This document shows positions 43,394 through 52,123 of a stretch of DNA of 64,000 nucleotides, piece after piece. The DNA lies in assembly GCF_900115505.1 (NCBI RefSeq), contig NZ_FOWQ01000007.1, positions 186,001 through 250,000 of the forward strand, written 5' to 3'. Position numbers and translations under genes: made by a program. The notes beneath the pieces are model-generated. The model saw only the letters and a list, made by a program, of their open reading frames with translations. It ran no database searches and was not told the origin of the DNA. This DNA comes from Geodermatophilus dictyosporus. Lineage in GTDB: Bacteria; Actinomycetota; Actinomycetes; Mycobacteriales; Geodermatophilaceae. The stretch's first letter is position 1. Each line of letters starts with the position of its first letter.

Positions 43394-43822
43394 TCAGCTG
43401 GGCCGCTGCCCGCCCGGTCGGAAGTCGGCCGCCGGGTGGTTGTCGGAGATGAGGCCGACGACGTTGCCGAACGGGTCGAGGACGGCCACGCTGACCACCG
43501 GCCCGTGCGGCGTGAGCGGGATCCACTCCTTGGCACCCATCGACGACAGCCTGTCGAGCGCGGCGTCGAGGTCGTCGACCCGCCAGTGCCCGACCGCCCC
43601 GCCGGGTTCCAGTGCCGCCCCGGGGGGAGCGGTGGCGCGGCCGGCGATCGCCAGCCGGGTCCGCTCGTCGACGGCGAACGCGGCGTAGCCCAGCTGCCCA
43701 CCGGGCCCGGGCCGGGTGAAGACGGGTCCCGACCCCAGGAGCTCGGTGTACCAGGCCGTGGCCGCGGCCACGTCGTCGGCCCAGTAGGTGAGCGATGCGA
43801 TCCCGCGCAGGGTCACGTCCAC
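43394..43822 (-). CDS. Glyoxalase/VOC-fold protein, last gene of the PKS operon
   Basis: A 142-aa protein of the vicinal-oxygen-chelate fold: LTYWADDVAAATAWYTELLG at the N terminus and VVSVAVLDPFGNVVGLISDN at the end carry the usual betaalphabeta-betabetabeta pattern. It may act as an isomerase, dioxygenase or binding protein for the polyketide. The GTG at 43822 has GGAGG about 10 nt upstream and overlaps the previous gene by 10 bp; a second GTG six bases later would give a GTGA overlap. Confidence 0.8.
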   Translation of the reverse strand: MDVTLRGIASLTYWADDVAAATAWYTELLGSGPVFTRPGPGGQLGYAAFAVDERTRLAIAGRATAPPGAALEPGGAVGHWRVDDLDAALDRLSSMGAKEWIPLTPHGPVVSVAVLDPFGNVVGLISDNHPAADFRPGGQRPS

Positions 43823-44700
43823 GACGAGGGGGCCTCCTCCTCCGCCAGCACCGGCTCGGGGTCGCCGGGCTGCCAGTCCGGCGCAGTCCAGCGGTGGAAC
43901 ACCCGGGCCACCGAGTCGCGCGGGCTCTGCCACGTCTCCGGGTTGTACGGGCTCACGTAGGGGGCGAGGTCGGCCATCACCTTGGCGAAGGCCGGCCGCA
44001 TGGACTCGTGGTTCTCCCGCACGGCCGCGGCCTTGACCCGGTCCTGCTCGAGGATGTGCACGAAGACGTCCTCCATCGAGTACAACCAGCGGCCGGTGAC
44101 GCCGGTCTCCGTCGGCAGCCCCCCGGCGTCGGACTCGGCGAACACGCGGGCGATGTCCTCCTCGCTGCCCGGCACCATCCGCTGGACGATCACGGTCATC
44201 TCCCGGTCCGGGGACACCGGGCCCTCGGGCACCCAGGAGTAGAAGTGCTTCGCCACGGAGTGCGACGGGTTCTGCCAGTAGCTCGCGTACGGGGTGACGT
44301 ACGGGGCGATGACCTCGGAGATGATCTGGAACGCCGGCAGGCCGCGGCGCTGACCGGAGACCTCCGGGTCCTGCTTGCGCTCGATGACGTGCAGGTAGAG
44401 GCCCTCGTAGGAGAGCAGGATCCGGCCGACGACGCCGAGGTCCTGCGGCCGGGTGGTCCGGTCGTAGTACGCGAACACCGGCCCGACCTTGTCCTCGCTG
44501 CCGGGGACCATCCGGCAGACGATGACGTTGCGGAAGGGGCGCCAGTCGCTCGAGTACCAGCTCGCCGGTGCGGAGGCGGTGTTCGCGAACTCGACGGTGT
44601 CGTTCGCCCACGGCTGCTCGGTCGGGGTGGTCGAGGCGTCGGCCGCGGGGTCGGCGGATCGTGGGGTCGGGGGCGTCGTCTGGGACTCGGTCTGGGTCAC
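43813..44700 (-). CDS. Tandem TcmI-type polyketide cyclase-like protein
   Basis: A 295-aa protein made of two TcmI-like ferredoxin-fold domains (about 45-165 and 170-285) after a Thr/Pro-rich N terminus. Each repeat has the family layout: a strand with RMVPGSE, an IGV/LGV-type turn with YSxE.LxLHVIE, then an APYVxPY.xxxWQxPxxSxAxxFYxW segment. TcmI enzymes close later rings of tetracenomycin-type chains. One or both halves may be catalytic. The GTG is coupled to the P450 stop. Confidence 0.82.
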   Translation of the reverse strand: MTQTESQTTPPTPRSADPAADASTTPTEQPWANDTVEFANTASAPASWYSSDWRPFRNVIVCRMVPGSEDKVGPVFAYYDRTTRPQDLGVVGRILLSYEGLYLHVIERKQDPEVSGQRRGLPAFQIISEVIAPYVTPYASYWQNPSHSVAKHFYSWVPEGPVSPDREMTVIVQRMVPGSEEDIARVFAESDAGGLPTETGVTGRWLYSMEDVFVHILEQDRVKAAAVRENHESMRPAFAKVMADLAPYVSPYNPETWQSPRDSVARVFHRWTAPDWQPGDPEPVLAEEEAPSSWT

Positions 44701-45980
44701 GGGGTTCCTCCGGGGGCAGGGGTGGGGGTGAAGCGGAGGGGAAGGGCGAGCAGACCGCGGAAGGCCGAGGCGGCGGGCAGCCACTGCAGCTCCTCCACGG
44801 GGACGTCGAGGCGCAGGTCGGGCAGCCGCAGCAGCACCTGCCGCAGCGCCGTCGTCGCCTCCAGCCGGGCCAGTGCGGTGCCCAGGCAGTAGTGGACCCC
44901 GTGCCCGAAGGCCAGGTGCTGGGTCGGACCGCGGTCGAGGTCCAGCCGGTCGGGCTCGGCGGTGAGCTCGGGGTCGTGATCGGCCGCGCTGAGCACGACG
45001 GTGACGATCGAGCCCGCCGGGATCGCCACGCCACCGATCTCGAGGTCCTCGGTGGCGAAGCGGAAGCTCGACACCGGAACCGACCCGTCGAAGCGCAGCA
45101 GCTCCTCGACCGCCTCGGGCACCCGGTCGAGGTCGGCGAGCAGGTCGGCCATCTCCTCGGGGTGGGTCAGCAGCGCGACGACGGCGTTGCCGAGGAAGTC
45201 CGACGTCGTCTGGTAGCCGGCGAACAGCAGCAGGAAGCAGGTGGAGACCAGCTCGGCCTCCGACAGCCGGCCGTCGCCGTCGCGGGCGGTGATCAGGGCG
45301 CTGACCAGGTCCTCGCCGGGCTGGGCGCGCTTGGCCGCGACCAGGCCGGTGAAGTAGGCGTGCAGCCGCTCCTGCGCCTGACCGATCGCCGCCCGGTCCT
45401 CCTGCGGGCTGCGCCCGCCCGTGCCCACGGTCCGGATGACCTGGGTGCCGGCCAGGATCTCCTCGTGGTCGGCCTCGGGGATGCCGAGCAGGTCGCCGAT
45501 CACCGCCAGGGGCAGCCGCAGCGCGAACTCGTCGACGAACTCGCACTCCCCGCGCGGCGCCATCCGGTCGAGCAGGCCGGCGACGATCTCCTCCACCCGG
45601 GGGCGCATCGCCTCGATCCGCTTGGGGGTGAACGCCTGCGTCACCAGCCGGCGCAGCCGGGTGTGCTCGGGCGGGTCGGAGTTGAGCATGTTGGTGTTGA
45701 TCTGGCGGGCCTTCTCGCCGAACACCGCGAGGTAGGTGTCGCCGGCCCGGTAGAGGTCCTTGGACAGCCGCGGGTCCGACAGCGCCTGGCGGGCGTCGGC
45801 GTAGCGGGTGACGAGGAAGGAGTCGAAGCGCGGTGTGCGCACCTTGACCACCGGGCGCTCGGCGCGCAGCCGAGCGTAGACGGGGTAGGGGTCGGCGCGG
45901 AACTCCGGCGTGTAGACCTCCTGGCCGGGGACGACGTCGTCCGGGGGCGCCGCGGAGGTCGCTGGGGCGGTCTGGGTCAT
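44697..45980 (-). CDS. Cytochrome P450
   Basis: A 427-aa P450. The heme-binding motif FGHGVHYCLG carries Cys365, EELLRF provides the ExxR pair, and the segment RTRRLVTQAFTPKR-like near residue 105 is the C helix. The I-helix motif reads AGYQTT, so the conserved acid of the acid-alcohol pair is Gln257. It is bacterial class I and needs ferredoxin and reductase from elsewhere. It lies between the FAD hydroxylase and the tandem cyclase, so it probably tailors the polyketide. Confidence 0.94.
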   Translation of the reverse strand: MTQTAPATSAAPPDDVVPGQEVYTPEFRADPYPVYARLRAERPVVKVRTPRFDSFLVTRYADARQALSDPRLSKDLYRAGDTYLAVFGEKARQINTNMLNSDPPEHTRLRRLVTQAFTPKRIEAMRPRVEEIVAGLLDRMAPRGECEFVDEFALRLPLAVIGDLLGIPEADHEEILAGTQVIRTVGTGGRSPQEDRAAIGQAQERLHAYFTGLVAAKRAQPGEDLVSALITARDGDGRLSEAELVSTCFLLLFAGYQTTSDFLGNAVVALLTHPEEMADLLADLDRVPEAVEELLRFDGSVPVSSFRFATEDLEIGGVAIPAGSIVTVVLSAADHDPELTAEPDRLDLDRGPTQHLAFGHGVHYCLGTALARLEATTALRQVLLRLPDLRLDVPVEELQWLPAASAFRGLLALPLRFTPTPAPGGTP

Positions 45981-46001
45981 GTCGGCTCCTGGGGGTGGGG
46001 G

Positions 46002-48833
46002 TCAGGGGGCGAAGACGCCGGCGAGGTGGTCGAGCAGGGCGTCCTCGTCCAGCGGGCGGCTGCGGAAGCCGACGTGGCCGTCGGGGCGGACCAGGTGGGC
46101 CGCCGTCCCCGCGCCCGCGGTGCCGTAGGCGGCCGCGAAGGTGCCCTGGGCGTCGCGGACGACGGGCAGGTCGACGAGGTGGGGCAGCCGGGCGTCGGGG
46201 GCGGCGAGGAGGTAGGCCGCCACCTCGCCGCGGGTCTGCTGCCGCACCGCGACGGCCAGCTTCTCCAGGGCCGACACCTGCTCCTCCGACGCGCCGGCGT
46301 CGGCCGACAGCAGCAGCGTGGAGCGGGTGCCGCGGGTGAGGTCGAACAGCCGCAGGGGGTGCGCGACGCCGAAGCGCCGGAGCCCCTGCACGTCCGGTGC
46401 GCGGTACCCGGGTCCGGGTCCGGCGGGGAAGCCGCCGGGGGCCGCCTCGCCGACCAGCGGGCTGCCGGCGTAGTTCATGGTCATCTGCATCTCGAGCAGG
46501 AACTGCGCCTTCTCGTCGGCCATGTCCATCTCGTCGGTGAACGCGATGGCCACGGCCCGGTCGACGATCATCTTCCCGGCGGGACGGCGCTCGGCCTCGT
46601 AGCTGTCGAGCAGCCCGGGGGCGGCCAGCCCGCGGACGGCCAGGGCGAGCTTCCAGCCGAGGTTCCAGGCGTCCTGGATGCCGGTGTTCATGCCCTGCCC
46701 GCCCGCCGGCGGGTGCAGGTGCGCGGCGTCCCCGGCGACGAAGACCCGCCCCTCGCGGTAGCGGTCGACGATGCCGTGCTTGATCCGGAAGATCGACGAC
46801 CAGCGCAGGTTGCTCGCCGTCGTTCCGGGCGGCCCCAGGTCGTCGATGGCGGCCTGCATGTCCGCGAGCGTCGGGGGCTCGTACTCCTGCCAGAACCCGG
46901 GCGGGACGACGCCGGAGCCGACCGCGTCCTGCCACCGCTGCGGGGCCAGGGTGGCGATGCGGTAGCGGTTGCGGCCCTTGAGCGGGACGCAGACGAGCAT
47001 GCCGGTGAAGTCGTCCTCGTTCTCGATGCGGACGAAGCGCACCAGGTGCCCGGCGGGCAGGTCCCAGTCGACGTCGACGTCCCCGAGCATGAACAGCTGC
47101 GGGAACATCGACAGCCCGCCCTCGAAGGCCAGCCCGAGCCCGGAGCGGACGGCGCTGTGCGCCCCGTCGCAGCCGACCAGGTACTGCGCCCGGGTGGTCT
47201 CGACCTCGCCGGAGGCGTGCCGCAGCTGCGCGGTGACGCCCTCGTCGTCCTGGGCGAAGGCGACCAGCTCGACCCCGCGCTCGACGACCACCCCGAGGGA
47301 GGCCAGCTTGGCGCCGAGGATGCGCTCGGTGTCGTACTGGGGGAGCCCGAGGTGGGCGTAGGGCAGCTCGTCGAGGCCGGACCAGTCGACCTGGTGGGTC
47401 TGCTCGCCGTTGACGAAGACCGTCTGGCCGTACAGCCAGATCCCGGCGTCCATCGCCTCGGTGACGATGCCCTGGTCCTCCCAGATCTCCATCGTCCGGC
47501 AGTGGATGCCGATCGCCTTGTCCGCCTGGGTGGAGGCCTCGGGGCGCTTGTCCACGACGCGGACGGCGACGCCGCGCCGGGCCAGCTCGATGGCGTGGGT
47601 CAGGCCGGCCGGGCCGGCGCCGACGACCAGCACCTCGACCGTGCGGCCGGTGGTGCGGGAGGCGCCCCCGAGGCCGGCCGGGACCGGCAGGGCCGCCGCG
47701 GCGGCCGCGTGCCCGTCGTCGGGCTTCTCGACGAACTCCTGCACGCTGGCGCTGGGCACCGTGCTCACCGGCGTCCCGGCCACCGCCTCCAGGTCCGGCT
47801 CCGGTGTCACCGGCACGGCGGCGGGGACGGTGTCGGGGACGGCGGCGGCCGAGGGCGGCTCGGGGCGCACGCGCAGGGCGAACACCCGGCGGTCCTCGCC
47901 CCGGGCCAGCCAGCGGCCCAGCGGCCCGGCGGCCCAGTTGGCCGGCTCCGCCGTCCAGTCGGTGAAGTGCTGCTCGGAGTCCCACTCGGCGACGACGTGG
48001 TAGCGCCGGCCGTCGGGTTCGCGGAGCAGCTCCTCGCGGGCGTGGCCCGGGGCGCTGCGGGCCAGCTGCGCGGCGGCGAGGTAGGCCAGCTCGAAGGCCT
48101 CCTGCTCCCAGGGCTCGACGGCGACGGCGGAGTCGACGCGCACCCGCGCCACCTCGACGTCCCCGCCGGGCGGGAGCAGCGGCGGGAAGTCCGCGTCCGT
48201 GTCGGGCCGCTGCCGGATCTCGAGCACCTCGCGCCGGAACTCCACCGAGTGCCAGCGGGCCAGCGGCGCGCCGGCCGCCATGTGGGAGGGGTCCTCGACC
48301 CACTGCACGAAGTCGTCCTCGGACTCCCACTCGGCGAAGATGTGGTACCGCAGGCCGCTCGCGTCGCGCAGCAGCTCCTCGCGCACGTAGCCGCGCGAGT
48401 CGCCGATCCGCTGGGTGACCGTCGTGTACGCGCGCTCGAAGGCCACCTGCTCGCCGGGCGCGACGCTGGTGGAGAAGTCGATGCGCACCGGCCGGCGCGG
48501 CTCGGCCGCCCGCGTGGCCAGCACCGTGAAGGTCTCGCGGGCGGTGTCCTCGCGCAGGTCCCGCAGCGCCTCGGTGAGCCGCTCGCCGGCGGCGCTGCGC
48601 CCGAAGGCGTCCACCGCCGCCCGGTCGGTCCAGTCGCTGACGAAGCCGAACCAGCGCGGGTCGCCGGCGTCGCGGACCAGCTCCTGGCGCAGGTTGCCCG
48701 GCTCCCGGGCGACCTCCGCGGCGGCCTGCTGCCAGGCCGCCGCGAAGGCGTCCTCGCAGCCCTCCCGCGCGCGCACCCGCAGCACCGTCCGCACCCCGGC
48801 GGCGGCGTCCCTCCCGGTTCCCGCTGCCGTCAT
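46002..48833 (-). CDS. Triple-ABM / FAD-dependent aromatic hydroxylase fusion
   Basis: A 943-aa fusion. Three antibiotic-biosynthesis-monooxygenase (ABM) domains occupy about 12-105, 108-215 and 222-330. A Pro/Val-rich linker follows. Then a class A FAD hydroxylase runs about 395-840 with the dinucleotide motif VVGAGPAGLTHAIELARRG, the VGCDGAHSAVR block and the FAD motif GDAAHLHPPAGGQGMNTG. A C-terminal thioredoxin-like domain of the PgaE/RdmE type ends the protein. It would hydroxylate and oxidise aromatic polyketides to quinones. ABM1 closely resembles the stand-alone ABM protein encoded just upstream. ATG start, ATGA overlap with that gene. Confidence 0.92.
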   Translation of the reverse strand: MTAAGTGRDAAAGVRTVLRVRAREGCEDAFAAAWQQAAAEVAREPGNLRQELVRDAGDPRWFGFVSDWTDRAAVDAFGRSAAGERLTEALRDLREDTARETFTVLATRAAEPRRPVRIDFSTSVAPGEQVAFERAYTTVTQRIGDSRGYVREELLRDASGLRYHIFAEWESEDDFVQWVEDPSHMAAGAPLARWHSVEFRREVLEIRQRPDTDADFPPLLPPGGDVEVARVRVDSAVAVEPWEQEAFELAYLAAAQLARSAPGHAREELLREPDGRRYHVVAEWDSEQHFTDWTAEPANWAAGPLGRWLARGEDRRVFALRVRPEPPSAAAVPDTVPAAVPVTPEPDLEAVAGTPVSTVPSASVQEFVEKPDDGHAAAAAALPVPAGLGGASRTTGRTVEVLVVGAGPAGLTHAIELARRGVAVRVVDKRPEASTQADKAIGIHCRTMEIWEDQGIVTEAMDAGIWLYGQTVFVNGEQTHQVDWSGLDELPYAHLGLPQYDTERILGAKLASLGVVVERGVELVAFAQDDEGVTAQLRHASGEVETTRAQYLVGCDGAHSAVRSGLGLAFEGGLSMFPQLFMLGDVDVDWDLPAGHLVRFVRIENEDDFTGMLVCVPLKGRNRYRIATLAPQRWQDAVGSGVVPPGFWQEYEPPTLADMQAAIDDLGPPGTTASNLRWSSIFRIKHGIVDRYREGRVFVAGDAAHLHPPAGGQGMNTGIQDAWNLGWKLALAVRGLAAPGLLDSYEAERRPAGKMIVDRAVAIAFTDEMDMADEKAQFLLEMQMTMNYAGSPLVGEAAPGGFPAGPGPGYRAPDVQGLRRFGVAHPLRLFDLTRGTRSTLLLSADAGASEEQVSALEKLAVAVRQQTRGEVAAYLLAAPDARLPHLVDLPVVRDAQGTFAAAYGTAGAGTAAHLVRPDGHVGFRSRPLDEDALLDHLAGVFAP

Positions 48834-49177
48834 GCCGGGGCCTCCACCGGCCGCCCGGCGCCGGGGACGACGGCCAGCACCTCGTAGGTGCTGCGGGCGG
48901 CGTCCTCGCGCAGGTCGCGCAGCGCCTCGGTGAGCGTCTCCCGGGCGCTGCTGCGGCCGAACTCGTCGACGGCGGCGCGGTCGGTCCAGTCGCTGGTGAT
49001 GACGAACGTGCGCGGGTCGTCGGCGTCGCGCACCAGCTCCTGGCGGACGTTGCCCGGCACCCGGGCGATCTCGGCCGCGGCCCGGCGCCAGGCCGCCTCG
49101 AAGGCGGCCTCGCACCCCTCCCGCGTCCGCATCCGGAGCATCGTCCGGATGGCCGCCTGCGCCTCCGGGGCGCTCAC
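48830..49177 (-). CDS. Antibiotic biosynthesis monooxygenase (ABM) domain protein
   Basis: A 115-aa ferredoxin-fold protein of the ActVA-Orf6/ABM type, which oxidises anthrones to quinones without metal or flavin. Blocks TMLRMRTREGCEAAFEAAW, VPGNVRQELVRD and TSDWTDRAAVDEFGRS align almost position for position with the first ABM domain of the next gene, so the two arose by tandem duplication. The GTG overlaps the chain-length-factor stop, and its stop overlaps the next ATG. Confidence 0.87.
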   Translation of the reverse strand: MSAPEAQAAIRTMLRMRTREGCEAAFEAAWRRAAAEIARVPGNVRQELVRDADDPRTFVITSDWTDRAAVDEFGRSSARETLTEALRDLREDAARSTYEVLAVVPGAGRPVEAPA

Positions 49178-50412
49178 GCCGCCTCCCCGGCCGGGTCGCG
49201 GCGCAGCACCAGGCTGCTGTTGAACCCGCCGGCACCGCGGGCCAGGACGACGACGGTCCGCAGCTCCTGCACGCGGGTGGACTGCACGAGGTCGATCCCG
49301 GGTGCCTCGACCGGCTGCTGCAGGTGGGCGGTGCCGGGCACGATGCCGTCGCGCATGGCCAGCAGCGCGGTGGCCACGTTGAGCGCCGACCCGCCGGCCA
49401 TCAGCCGCCCGGTCCACGACGACGGCGCGGTCACCGGCACCGGCGTGCTGCGGCTGCCGAACACCGCCCCGATCGCCGCCAGCTCCAGCGCGTCGAGCTC
49501 CGGCGTCCCGGCGCCGTCGGCGACGACGAGGTCCACCTCGTCCGGGGAGACGCCGGCGTCGGCGAGCGCGAGCCGGATCGCCCGGGCGTACTGCGTCGCG
49601 TCGGGTGCGGGGTCCTCGTGGTGGTGGGCGTCGTGCGTGGCGCCGTAGCCGGCCACCTCGCCCCACACCTGCCGCGCGCCGCGGGCCCGGGCGGCGCCGG
49701 GCTCCTCGACCAGCAGGATGGCGCCGCCCTCGCCGACGACGTGCCCGTTGGCCCGCCGGTCGAAGGGCAGGTAGGCCTCCTCGGGGCGGGTCGCCGCCGA
49801 CAGCCGGCCGCTGGTGGCCTGGCAGAGCAGCGCGTACGGGCACATGCCCGCCTCCGTGCCGCCCACCAGCACCGCCGGCGTGCCCCGCCGCGCCACGCGC
49901 CGGGCCCAGCCGATGCTGTCCAGCCCGCCGGCGCCCTCGCTGACCACCACGCCGGAGGGCCCCTTGTAGCCGTCGCGGATGGAGACCTGGCCGGTGCTGG
50001 CGGCGTAGAACCAGGCGATCGACTGGTAGGCACCCACCGCCTTGGGCCCGCGCGCCCACAGCCCCTGGATCTCGTGCTGGCTGAACTCGTTGCCGCCCGA
50101 GCCGGAGGCGAGGAACACCGAGGTGGCGTAGACGTCCTCCGGCGCGGTGTAACCGGCGTCCTCCGCGGCGAGGGTGGCCGCGGCCAGCGACATCCAGGTC
50201 CAGCGGTCGGTCTGCACCTTCAGCTGCGGCGCCACGTGCTCGTCGGGGTCGAAGCCGCGCACCTGCCCGGCCAGCGAGATGCCGTACTGCGTGGGGTCGA
50301 AGCCCTCGATCGGGCCGATCGCGTGCTCCCCGCGCAGCAGCGACTCCCAGTGCGCCTCGACGCCGATCCCCGTCGGGGCGACGACGCCGAGGCCGGTCAC
50401 GAGCAGGCTCAT
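49174..50412 (-). CDS. Type II PKS chain length factor (KS-beta)
   Basis: A 412-aa ketosynthase-like subunit. The active-site Cys is lost: the motif reads [13 protein letters not shown], with Gly160 where most CLFs carry Gln. The second His region is DGAGTPELD, not AHGSGT. Together with KS-alpha it forms the heterodimer that builds the poly-beta-keto chain and sets its length. The ATG overlaps the KS-alpha stop (ATGA), as is usual for this pair. Confidence 0.95.
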   Translation of the reverse strand: MSLLVTGLGVVAPTGIGVEAHWESLLRGEHAIGPIEGFDPTQYGISLAGQVRGFDPDEHVAPQLKVQTDRWTWMSLAAATLAAEDAGYTAPEDVYATSVFLASGSGGNEFSQHEIQGLWARGPKAVGAYQSIAWFYAASTGQVSIRDGYKGPSGVVVSEGAGGLDSIGWARRVARRGTPAVLVGGTEAGMCPYALLCQATSGRLSAATRPEEAYLPFDRRANGHVVGEGGAILLVEEPGAARARGARQVWGEVAGYGATHDAHHHEDPAPDATQYARAIRLALADAGVSPDEVDLVVADGAGTPELDALELAAIGAVFGSRSTPVPVTAPSSWTGRLMAGGSALNVATALLAMRDGIVPGTAHLQQPVEAPGIDLVQSTRVQELRTVVVLARGAGGFNSSLVLRRDPAGEAA

Positions 50413-51704
50413 TCGGTCCTCCGGGTGGGGCTGGCCAGGACGATGGCCGACTGGAAGCCGCCGAAGCCGCTGCCCACGGAGACGGCGACGTCGACCTTCT
50501 GCTCGCGGGCGACCTTCGGCACGTAGTCGAGGTCGCACTCGGGGTCGGGCACCTCGTAGTTGGCCGTCGGCGGCAGCACGCCCCGCTGCACGGCCAGCGC
50601 CGTCGCGGCGATCTCGATGGAGCCGATGGCGCCCAGCGAGTGGCCGACCATCGACTTGATCGAGCTCATCGCCACCCGGTCGGCCGCCGGGCCGAGGCTC
50701 TTGTGCACCGCCGCGGTCTCGTGCCGGTCGTTCTGCTTGGTGCCCGAGCCGTGCGCGTTGACGTAGCCGACCTCGGCGGGGTCGATGCGGCCCTGGCCGA
50801 GCGCCCTGCCGATCGCCTCGGCCATCTCGGTGCCGTCGGGCTTGAGACCGGTCATGTGGAAGGCGTTGCACCGGCTGGCGTAGCCGGTGACCTCGCAGTA
50901 GACGTCCGCGCCGCGCCGCCGCGCGTGCTCGAGCTCCTCGAGCACCAGCACCGCCGCGCCCTCGCCCATGACGAACCCGTTGCGCCGCGCGTCGAAGGGC
51001 TTGGAGGCGTGCTCGGGGTCGTCGTTGGTGTCGGTGGTCGCCCGGATGGTGTCGAAGCAGGCCATCGAGATCGGCGAGATCGGCGCGTCGCTGGCGCCGG
51101 CGACCACGATGTCGGCGTCGCCGTCCTCCACCAGCTGGCTGCCGTAGCCCACCGAGTCGATGCCGGAGGTGCAGCCGGTGGAGACCACGGTGGCCGGGCC
51201 GTGCGCGCCGAAGCGCACCGCGAGCTCGGTCGCGCCGCAGCTGGGCACCAGCGCGTGGGCGAGGAAGCGGGAGGCGTAGCGGGGGTCGACCAGCCAGTGC
51301 GCGCCGGCGTCGCTGACCGACACGTACTCCTGCTCCAGCCGCATCGTCGCCCCGACGGCGGTGCCGAGGGTGACGCCGACCCGGTCGGGGTCGGGCGCGT
51401 CGTCGGCACCGCCGACGCCGAGGCGCAGGCCGCTGTCGGCGACCGCCTCGTCGGCGGCGACCATCGCCATCTGCACGAACCGGTCGTTGCGGTGGACCTC
51501 CTGGGCGGACAGGCCGAGGGCCCGCCCGTCGAAGTCGACCTCGGCGGCCACCTGGGAGCGGAACCGCGCCGGGTCGAAGAAGGTGATCCGCCGGGTCGCC
51601 GTCCGGCCCGCGGTGATCATGTCCCAGAAGCCCTCACGGCCCATCGACCCGGGGGCGACCACCCCGATCCCCGTGACGACGACCCGCCGGCGCTCGCCGC
51701 TCAC
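50409..51704 (-). CDS. Type II PKS ketosynthase alpha
   Basis: A 431-aa ketosynthase. The catalytic Cys178 lies in [13 protein letters not shown], the two His in [11 protein letters not shown] and [12 protein letters not shown], and the C terminus has [12 protein letters not shown]. All residues for decarboxylative Claisen condensation are intact. It is coupled upstream to the cupin gene and downstream to the chain length factor. Similarity and gene order (cupin, KS, CLF) recall the WhiE spore-pigment clusters. Confidence 0.97.
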   Translation of the reverse strand: MSGERRRVVVTGIGVVAPGSMGREGFWDMITAGRTATRRITFFDPARFRSQVAAEVDFDGRALGLSAQEVHRNDRFVQMAMVAADEAVADSGLRLGVGGADDAPDPDRVGVTLGTAVGATMRLEQEYVSVSDAGAHWLVDPRYASRFLAHALVPSCGATELAVRFGAHGPATVVSTGCTSGIDSVGYGSQLVEDGDADIVVAGASDAPISPISMACFDTIRATTDTNDDPEHASKPFDARRNGFVMGEGAAVLVLEELEHARRRGADVYCEVTGYASRCNAFHMTGLKPDGTEMAEAIGRALGQGRIDPAEVGYVNAHGSGTKQNDRHETAAVHKSLGPAADRVAMSSIKSMVGHSLGAIGSIEIAATALAVQRGVLPPTANYEVPDPECDLDYVPKVAREQKVDVAVSVGSGFGGFQSAIVLASPTRRTE

Positions 51705-52123
51705 TGCACGCCCGGGGGGAGCTCGGTGTCGACGTGGCCCAGCTCGGGCCGCGGGGCCAGGGGCCCGCAGAGGAACACGAAGAACGCCGTCGTCGAGGTG
51801 TCGTTGACGATCCGGTGCTTCACGCCGATCGGGATGTGCACGGCCGACTCCGCGGTCAGCCGCCGCTCCTCGCCGTCGAGGGTGACCGAGACGTCACCGC
51901 TCTGGCAGTAGAGGAACTCCTCCGAGTACGGGTGCCAGTGCTCGGTGACGACCTCGCCCGGCTCGAGGGTGAGCGTGCCCATGAAGCCGGCGGTGGAGCC
52001 GACGCTGGCCGGCGAGAGCAGGACTCGGATGTCGCCGCCGCGGCGCCGGTTGGGCGGGGTGTCGGCGCGGGACACGGTGGGTCCGCAGCGCACCACGCTC
52101 TTGGCGTGCTGGATGGTGGTCAT
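51701..52123 (-). CDS. Cupin protein, WhiE-ORFII-like
   Basis: A 140-aa single-domain cupin. The metal-binding motif [23 protein letters not shown] gives His, His and Glu ligands, and [13 protein letters not shown] gives the last His. WhiE-ORFII-type cupins sit directly before KS-alpha in spore-pigment clusters, as here; they may modify or protect the polyketide, but the reaction is not settled. CGGAGGA lies before the ATG, which also overlaps the upstream stop. Confidence 0.9.
   Translation of the reverse strand: MTTIQHAKSVVRCGPTVSRADTPPNRRRGGDIRVLLSPASVGSTAGFMGTLTLEPGEVVTEHWHPYSEEFLYCQSGDVSVTLDGEERRLTAESAVHIPIGVKHRIVNDTSTTAFFVFLCGPLAPRPELGHVDTELPPGVQ

Noticed and set aside
44568-48887. A 1439-codon plus-strand open frame across the PKS genes
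   Set aside because: Antisense shadow of the P450 and the ABM/FAD fusion, both of which have clear active-site motifs on the minus strand.
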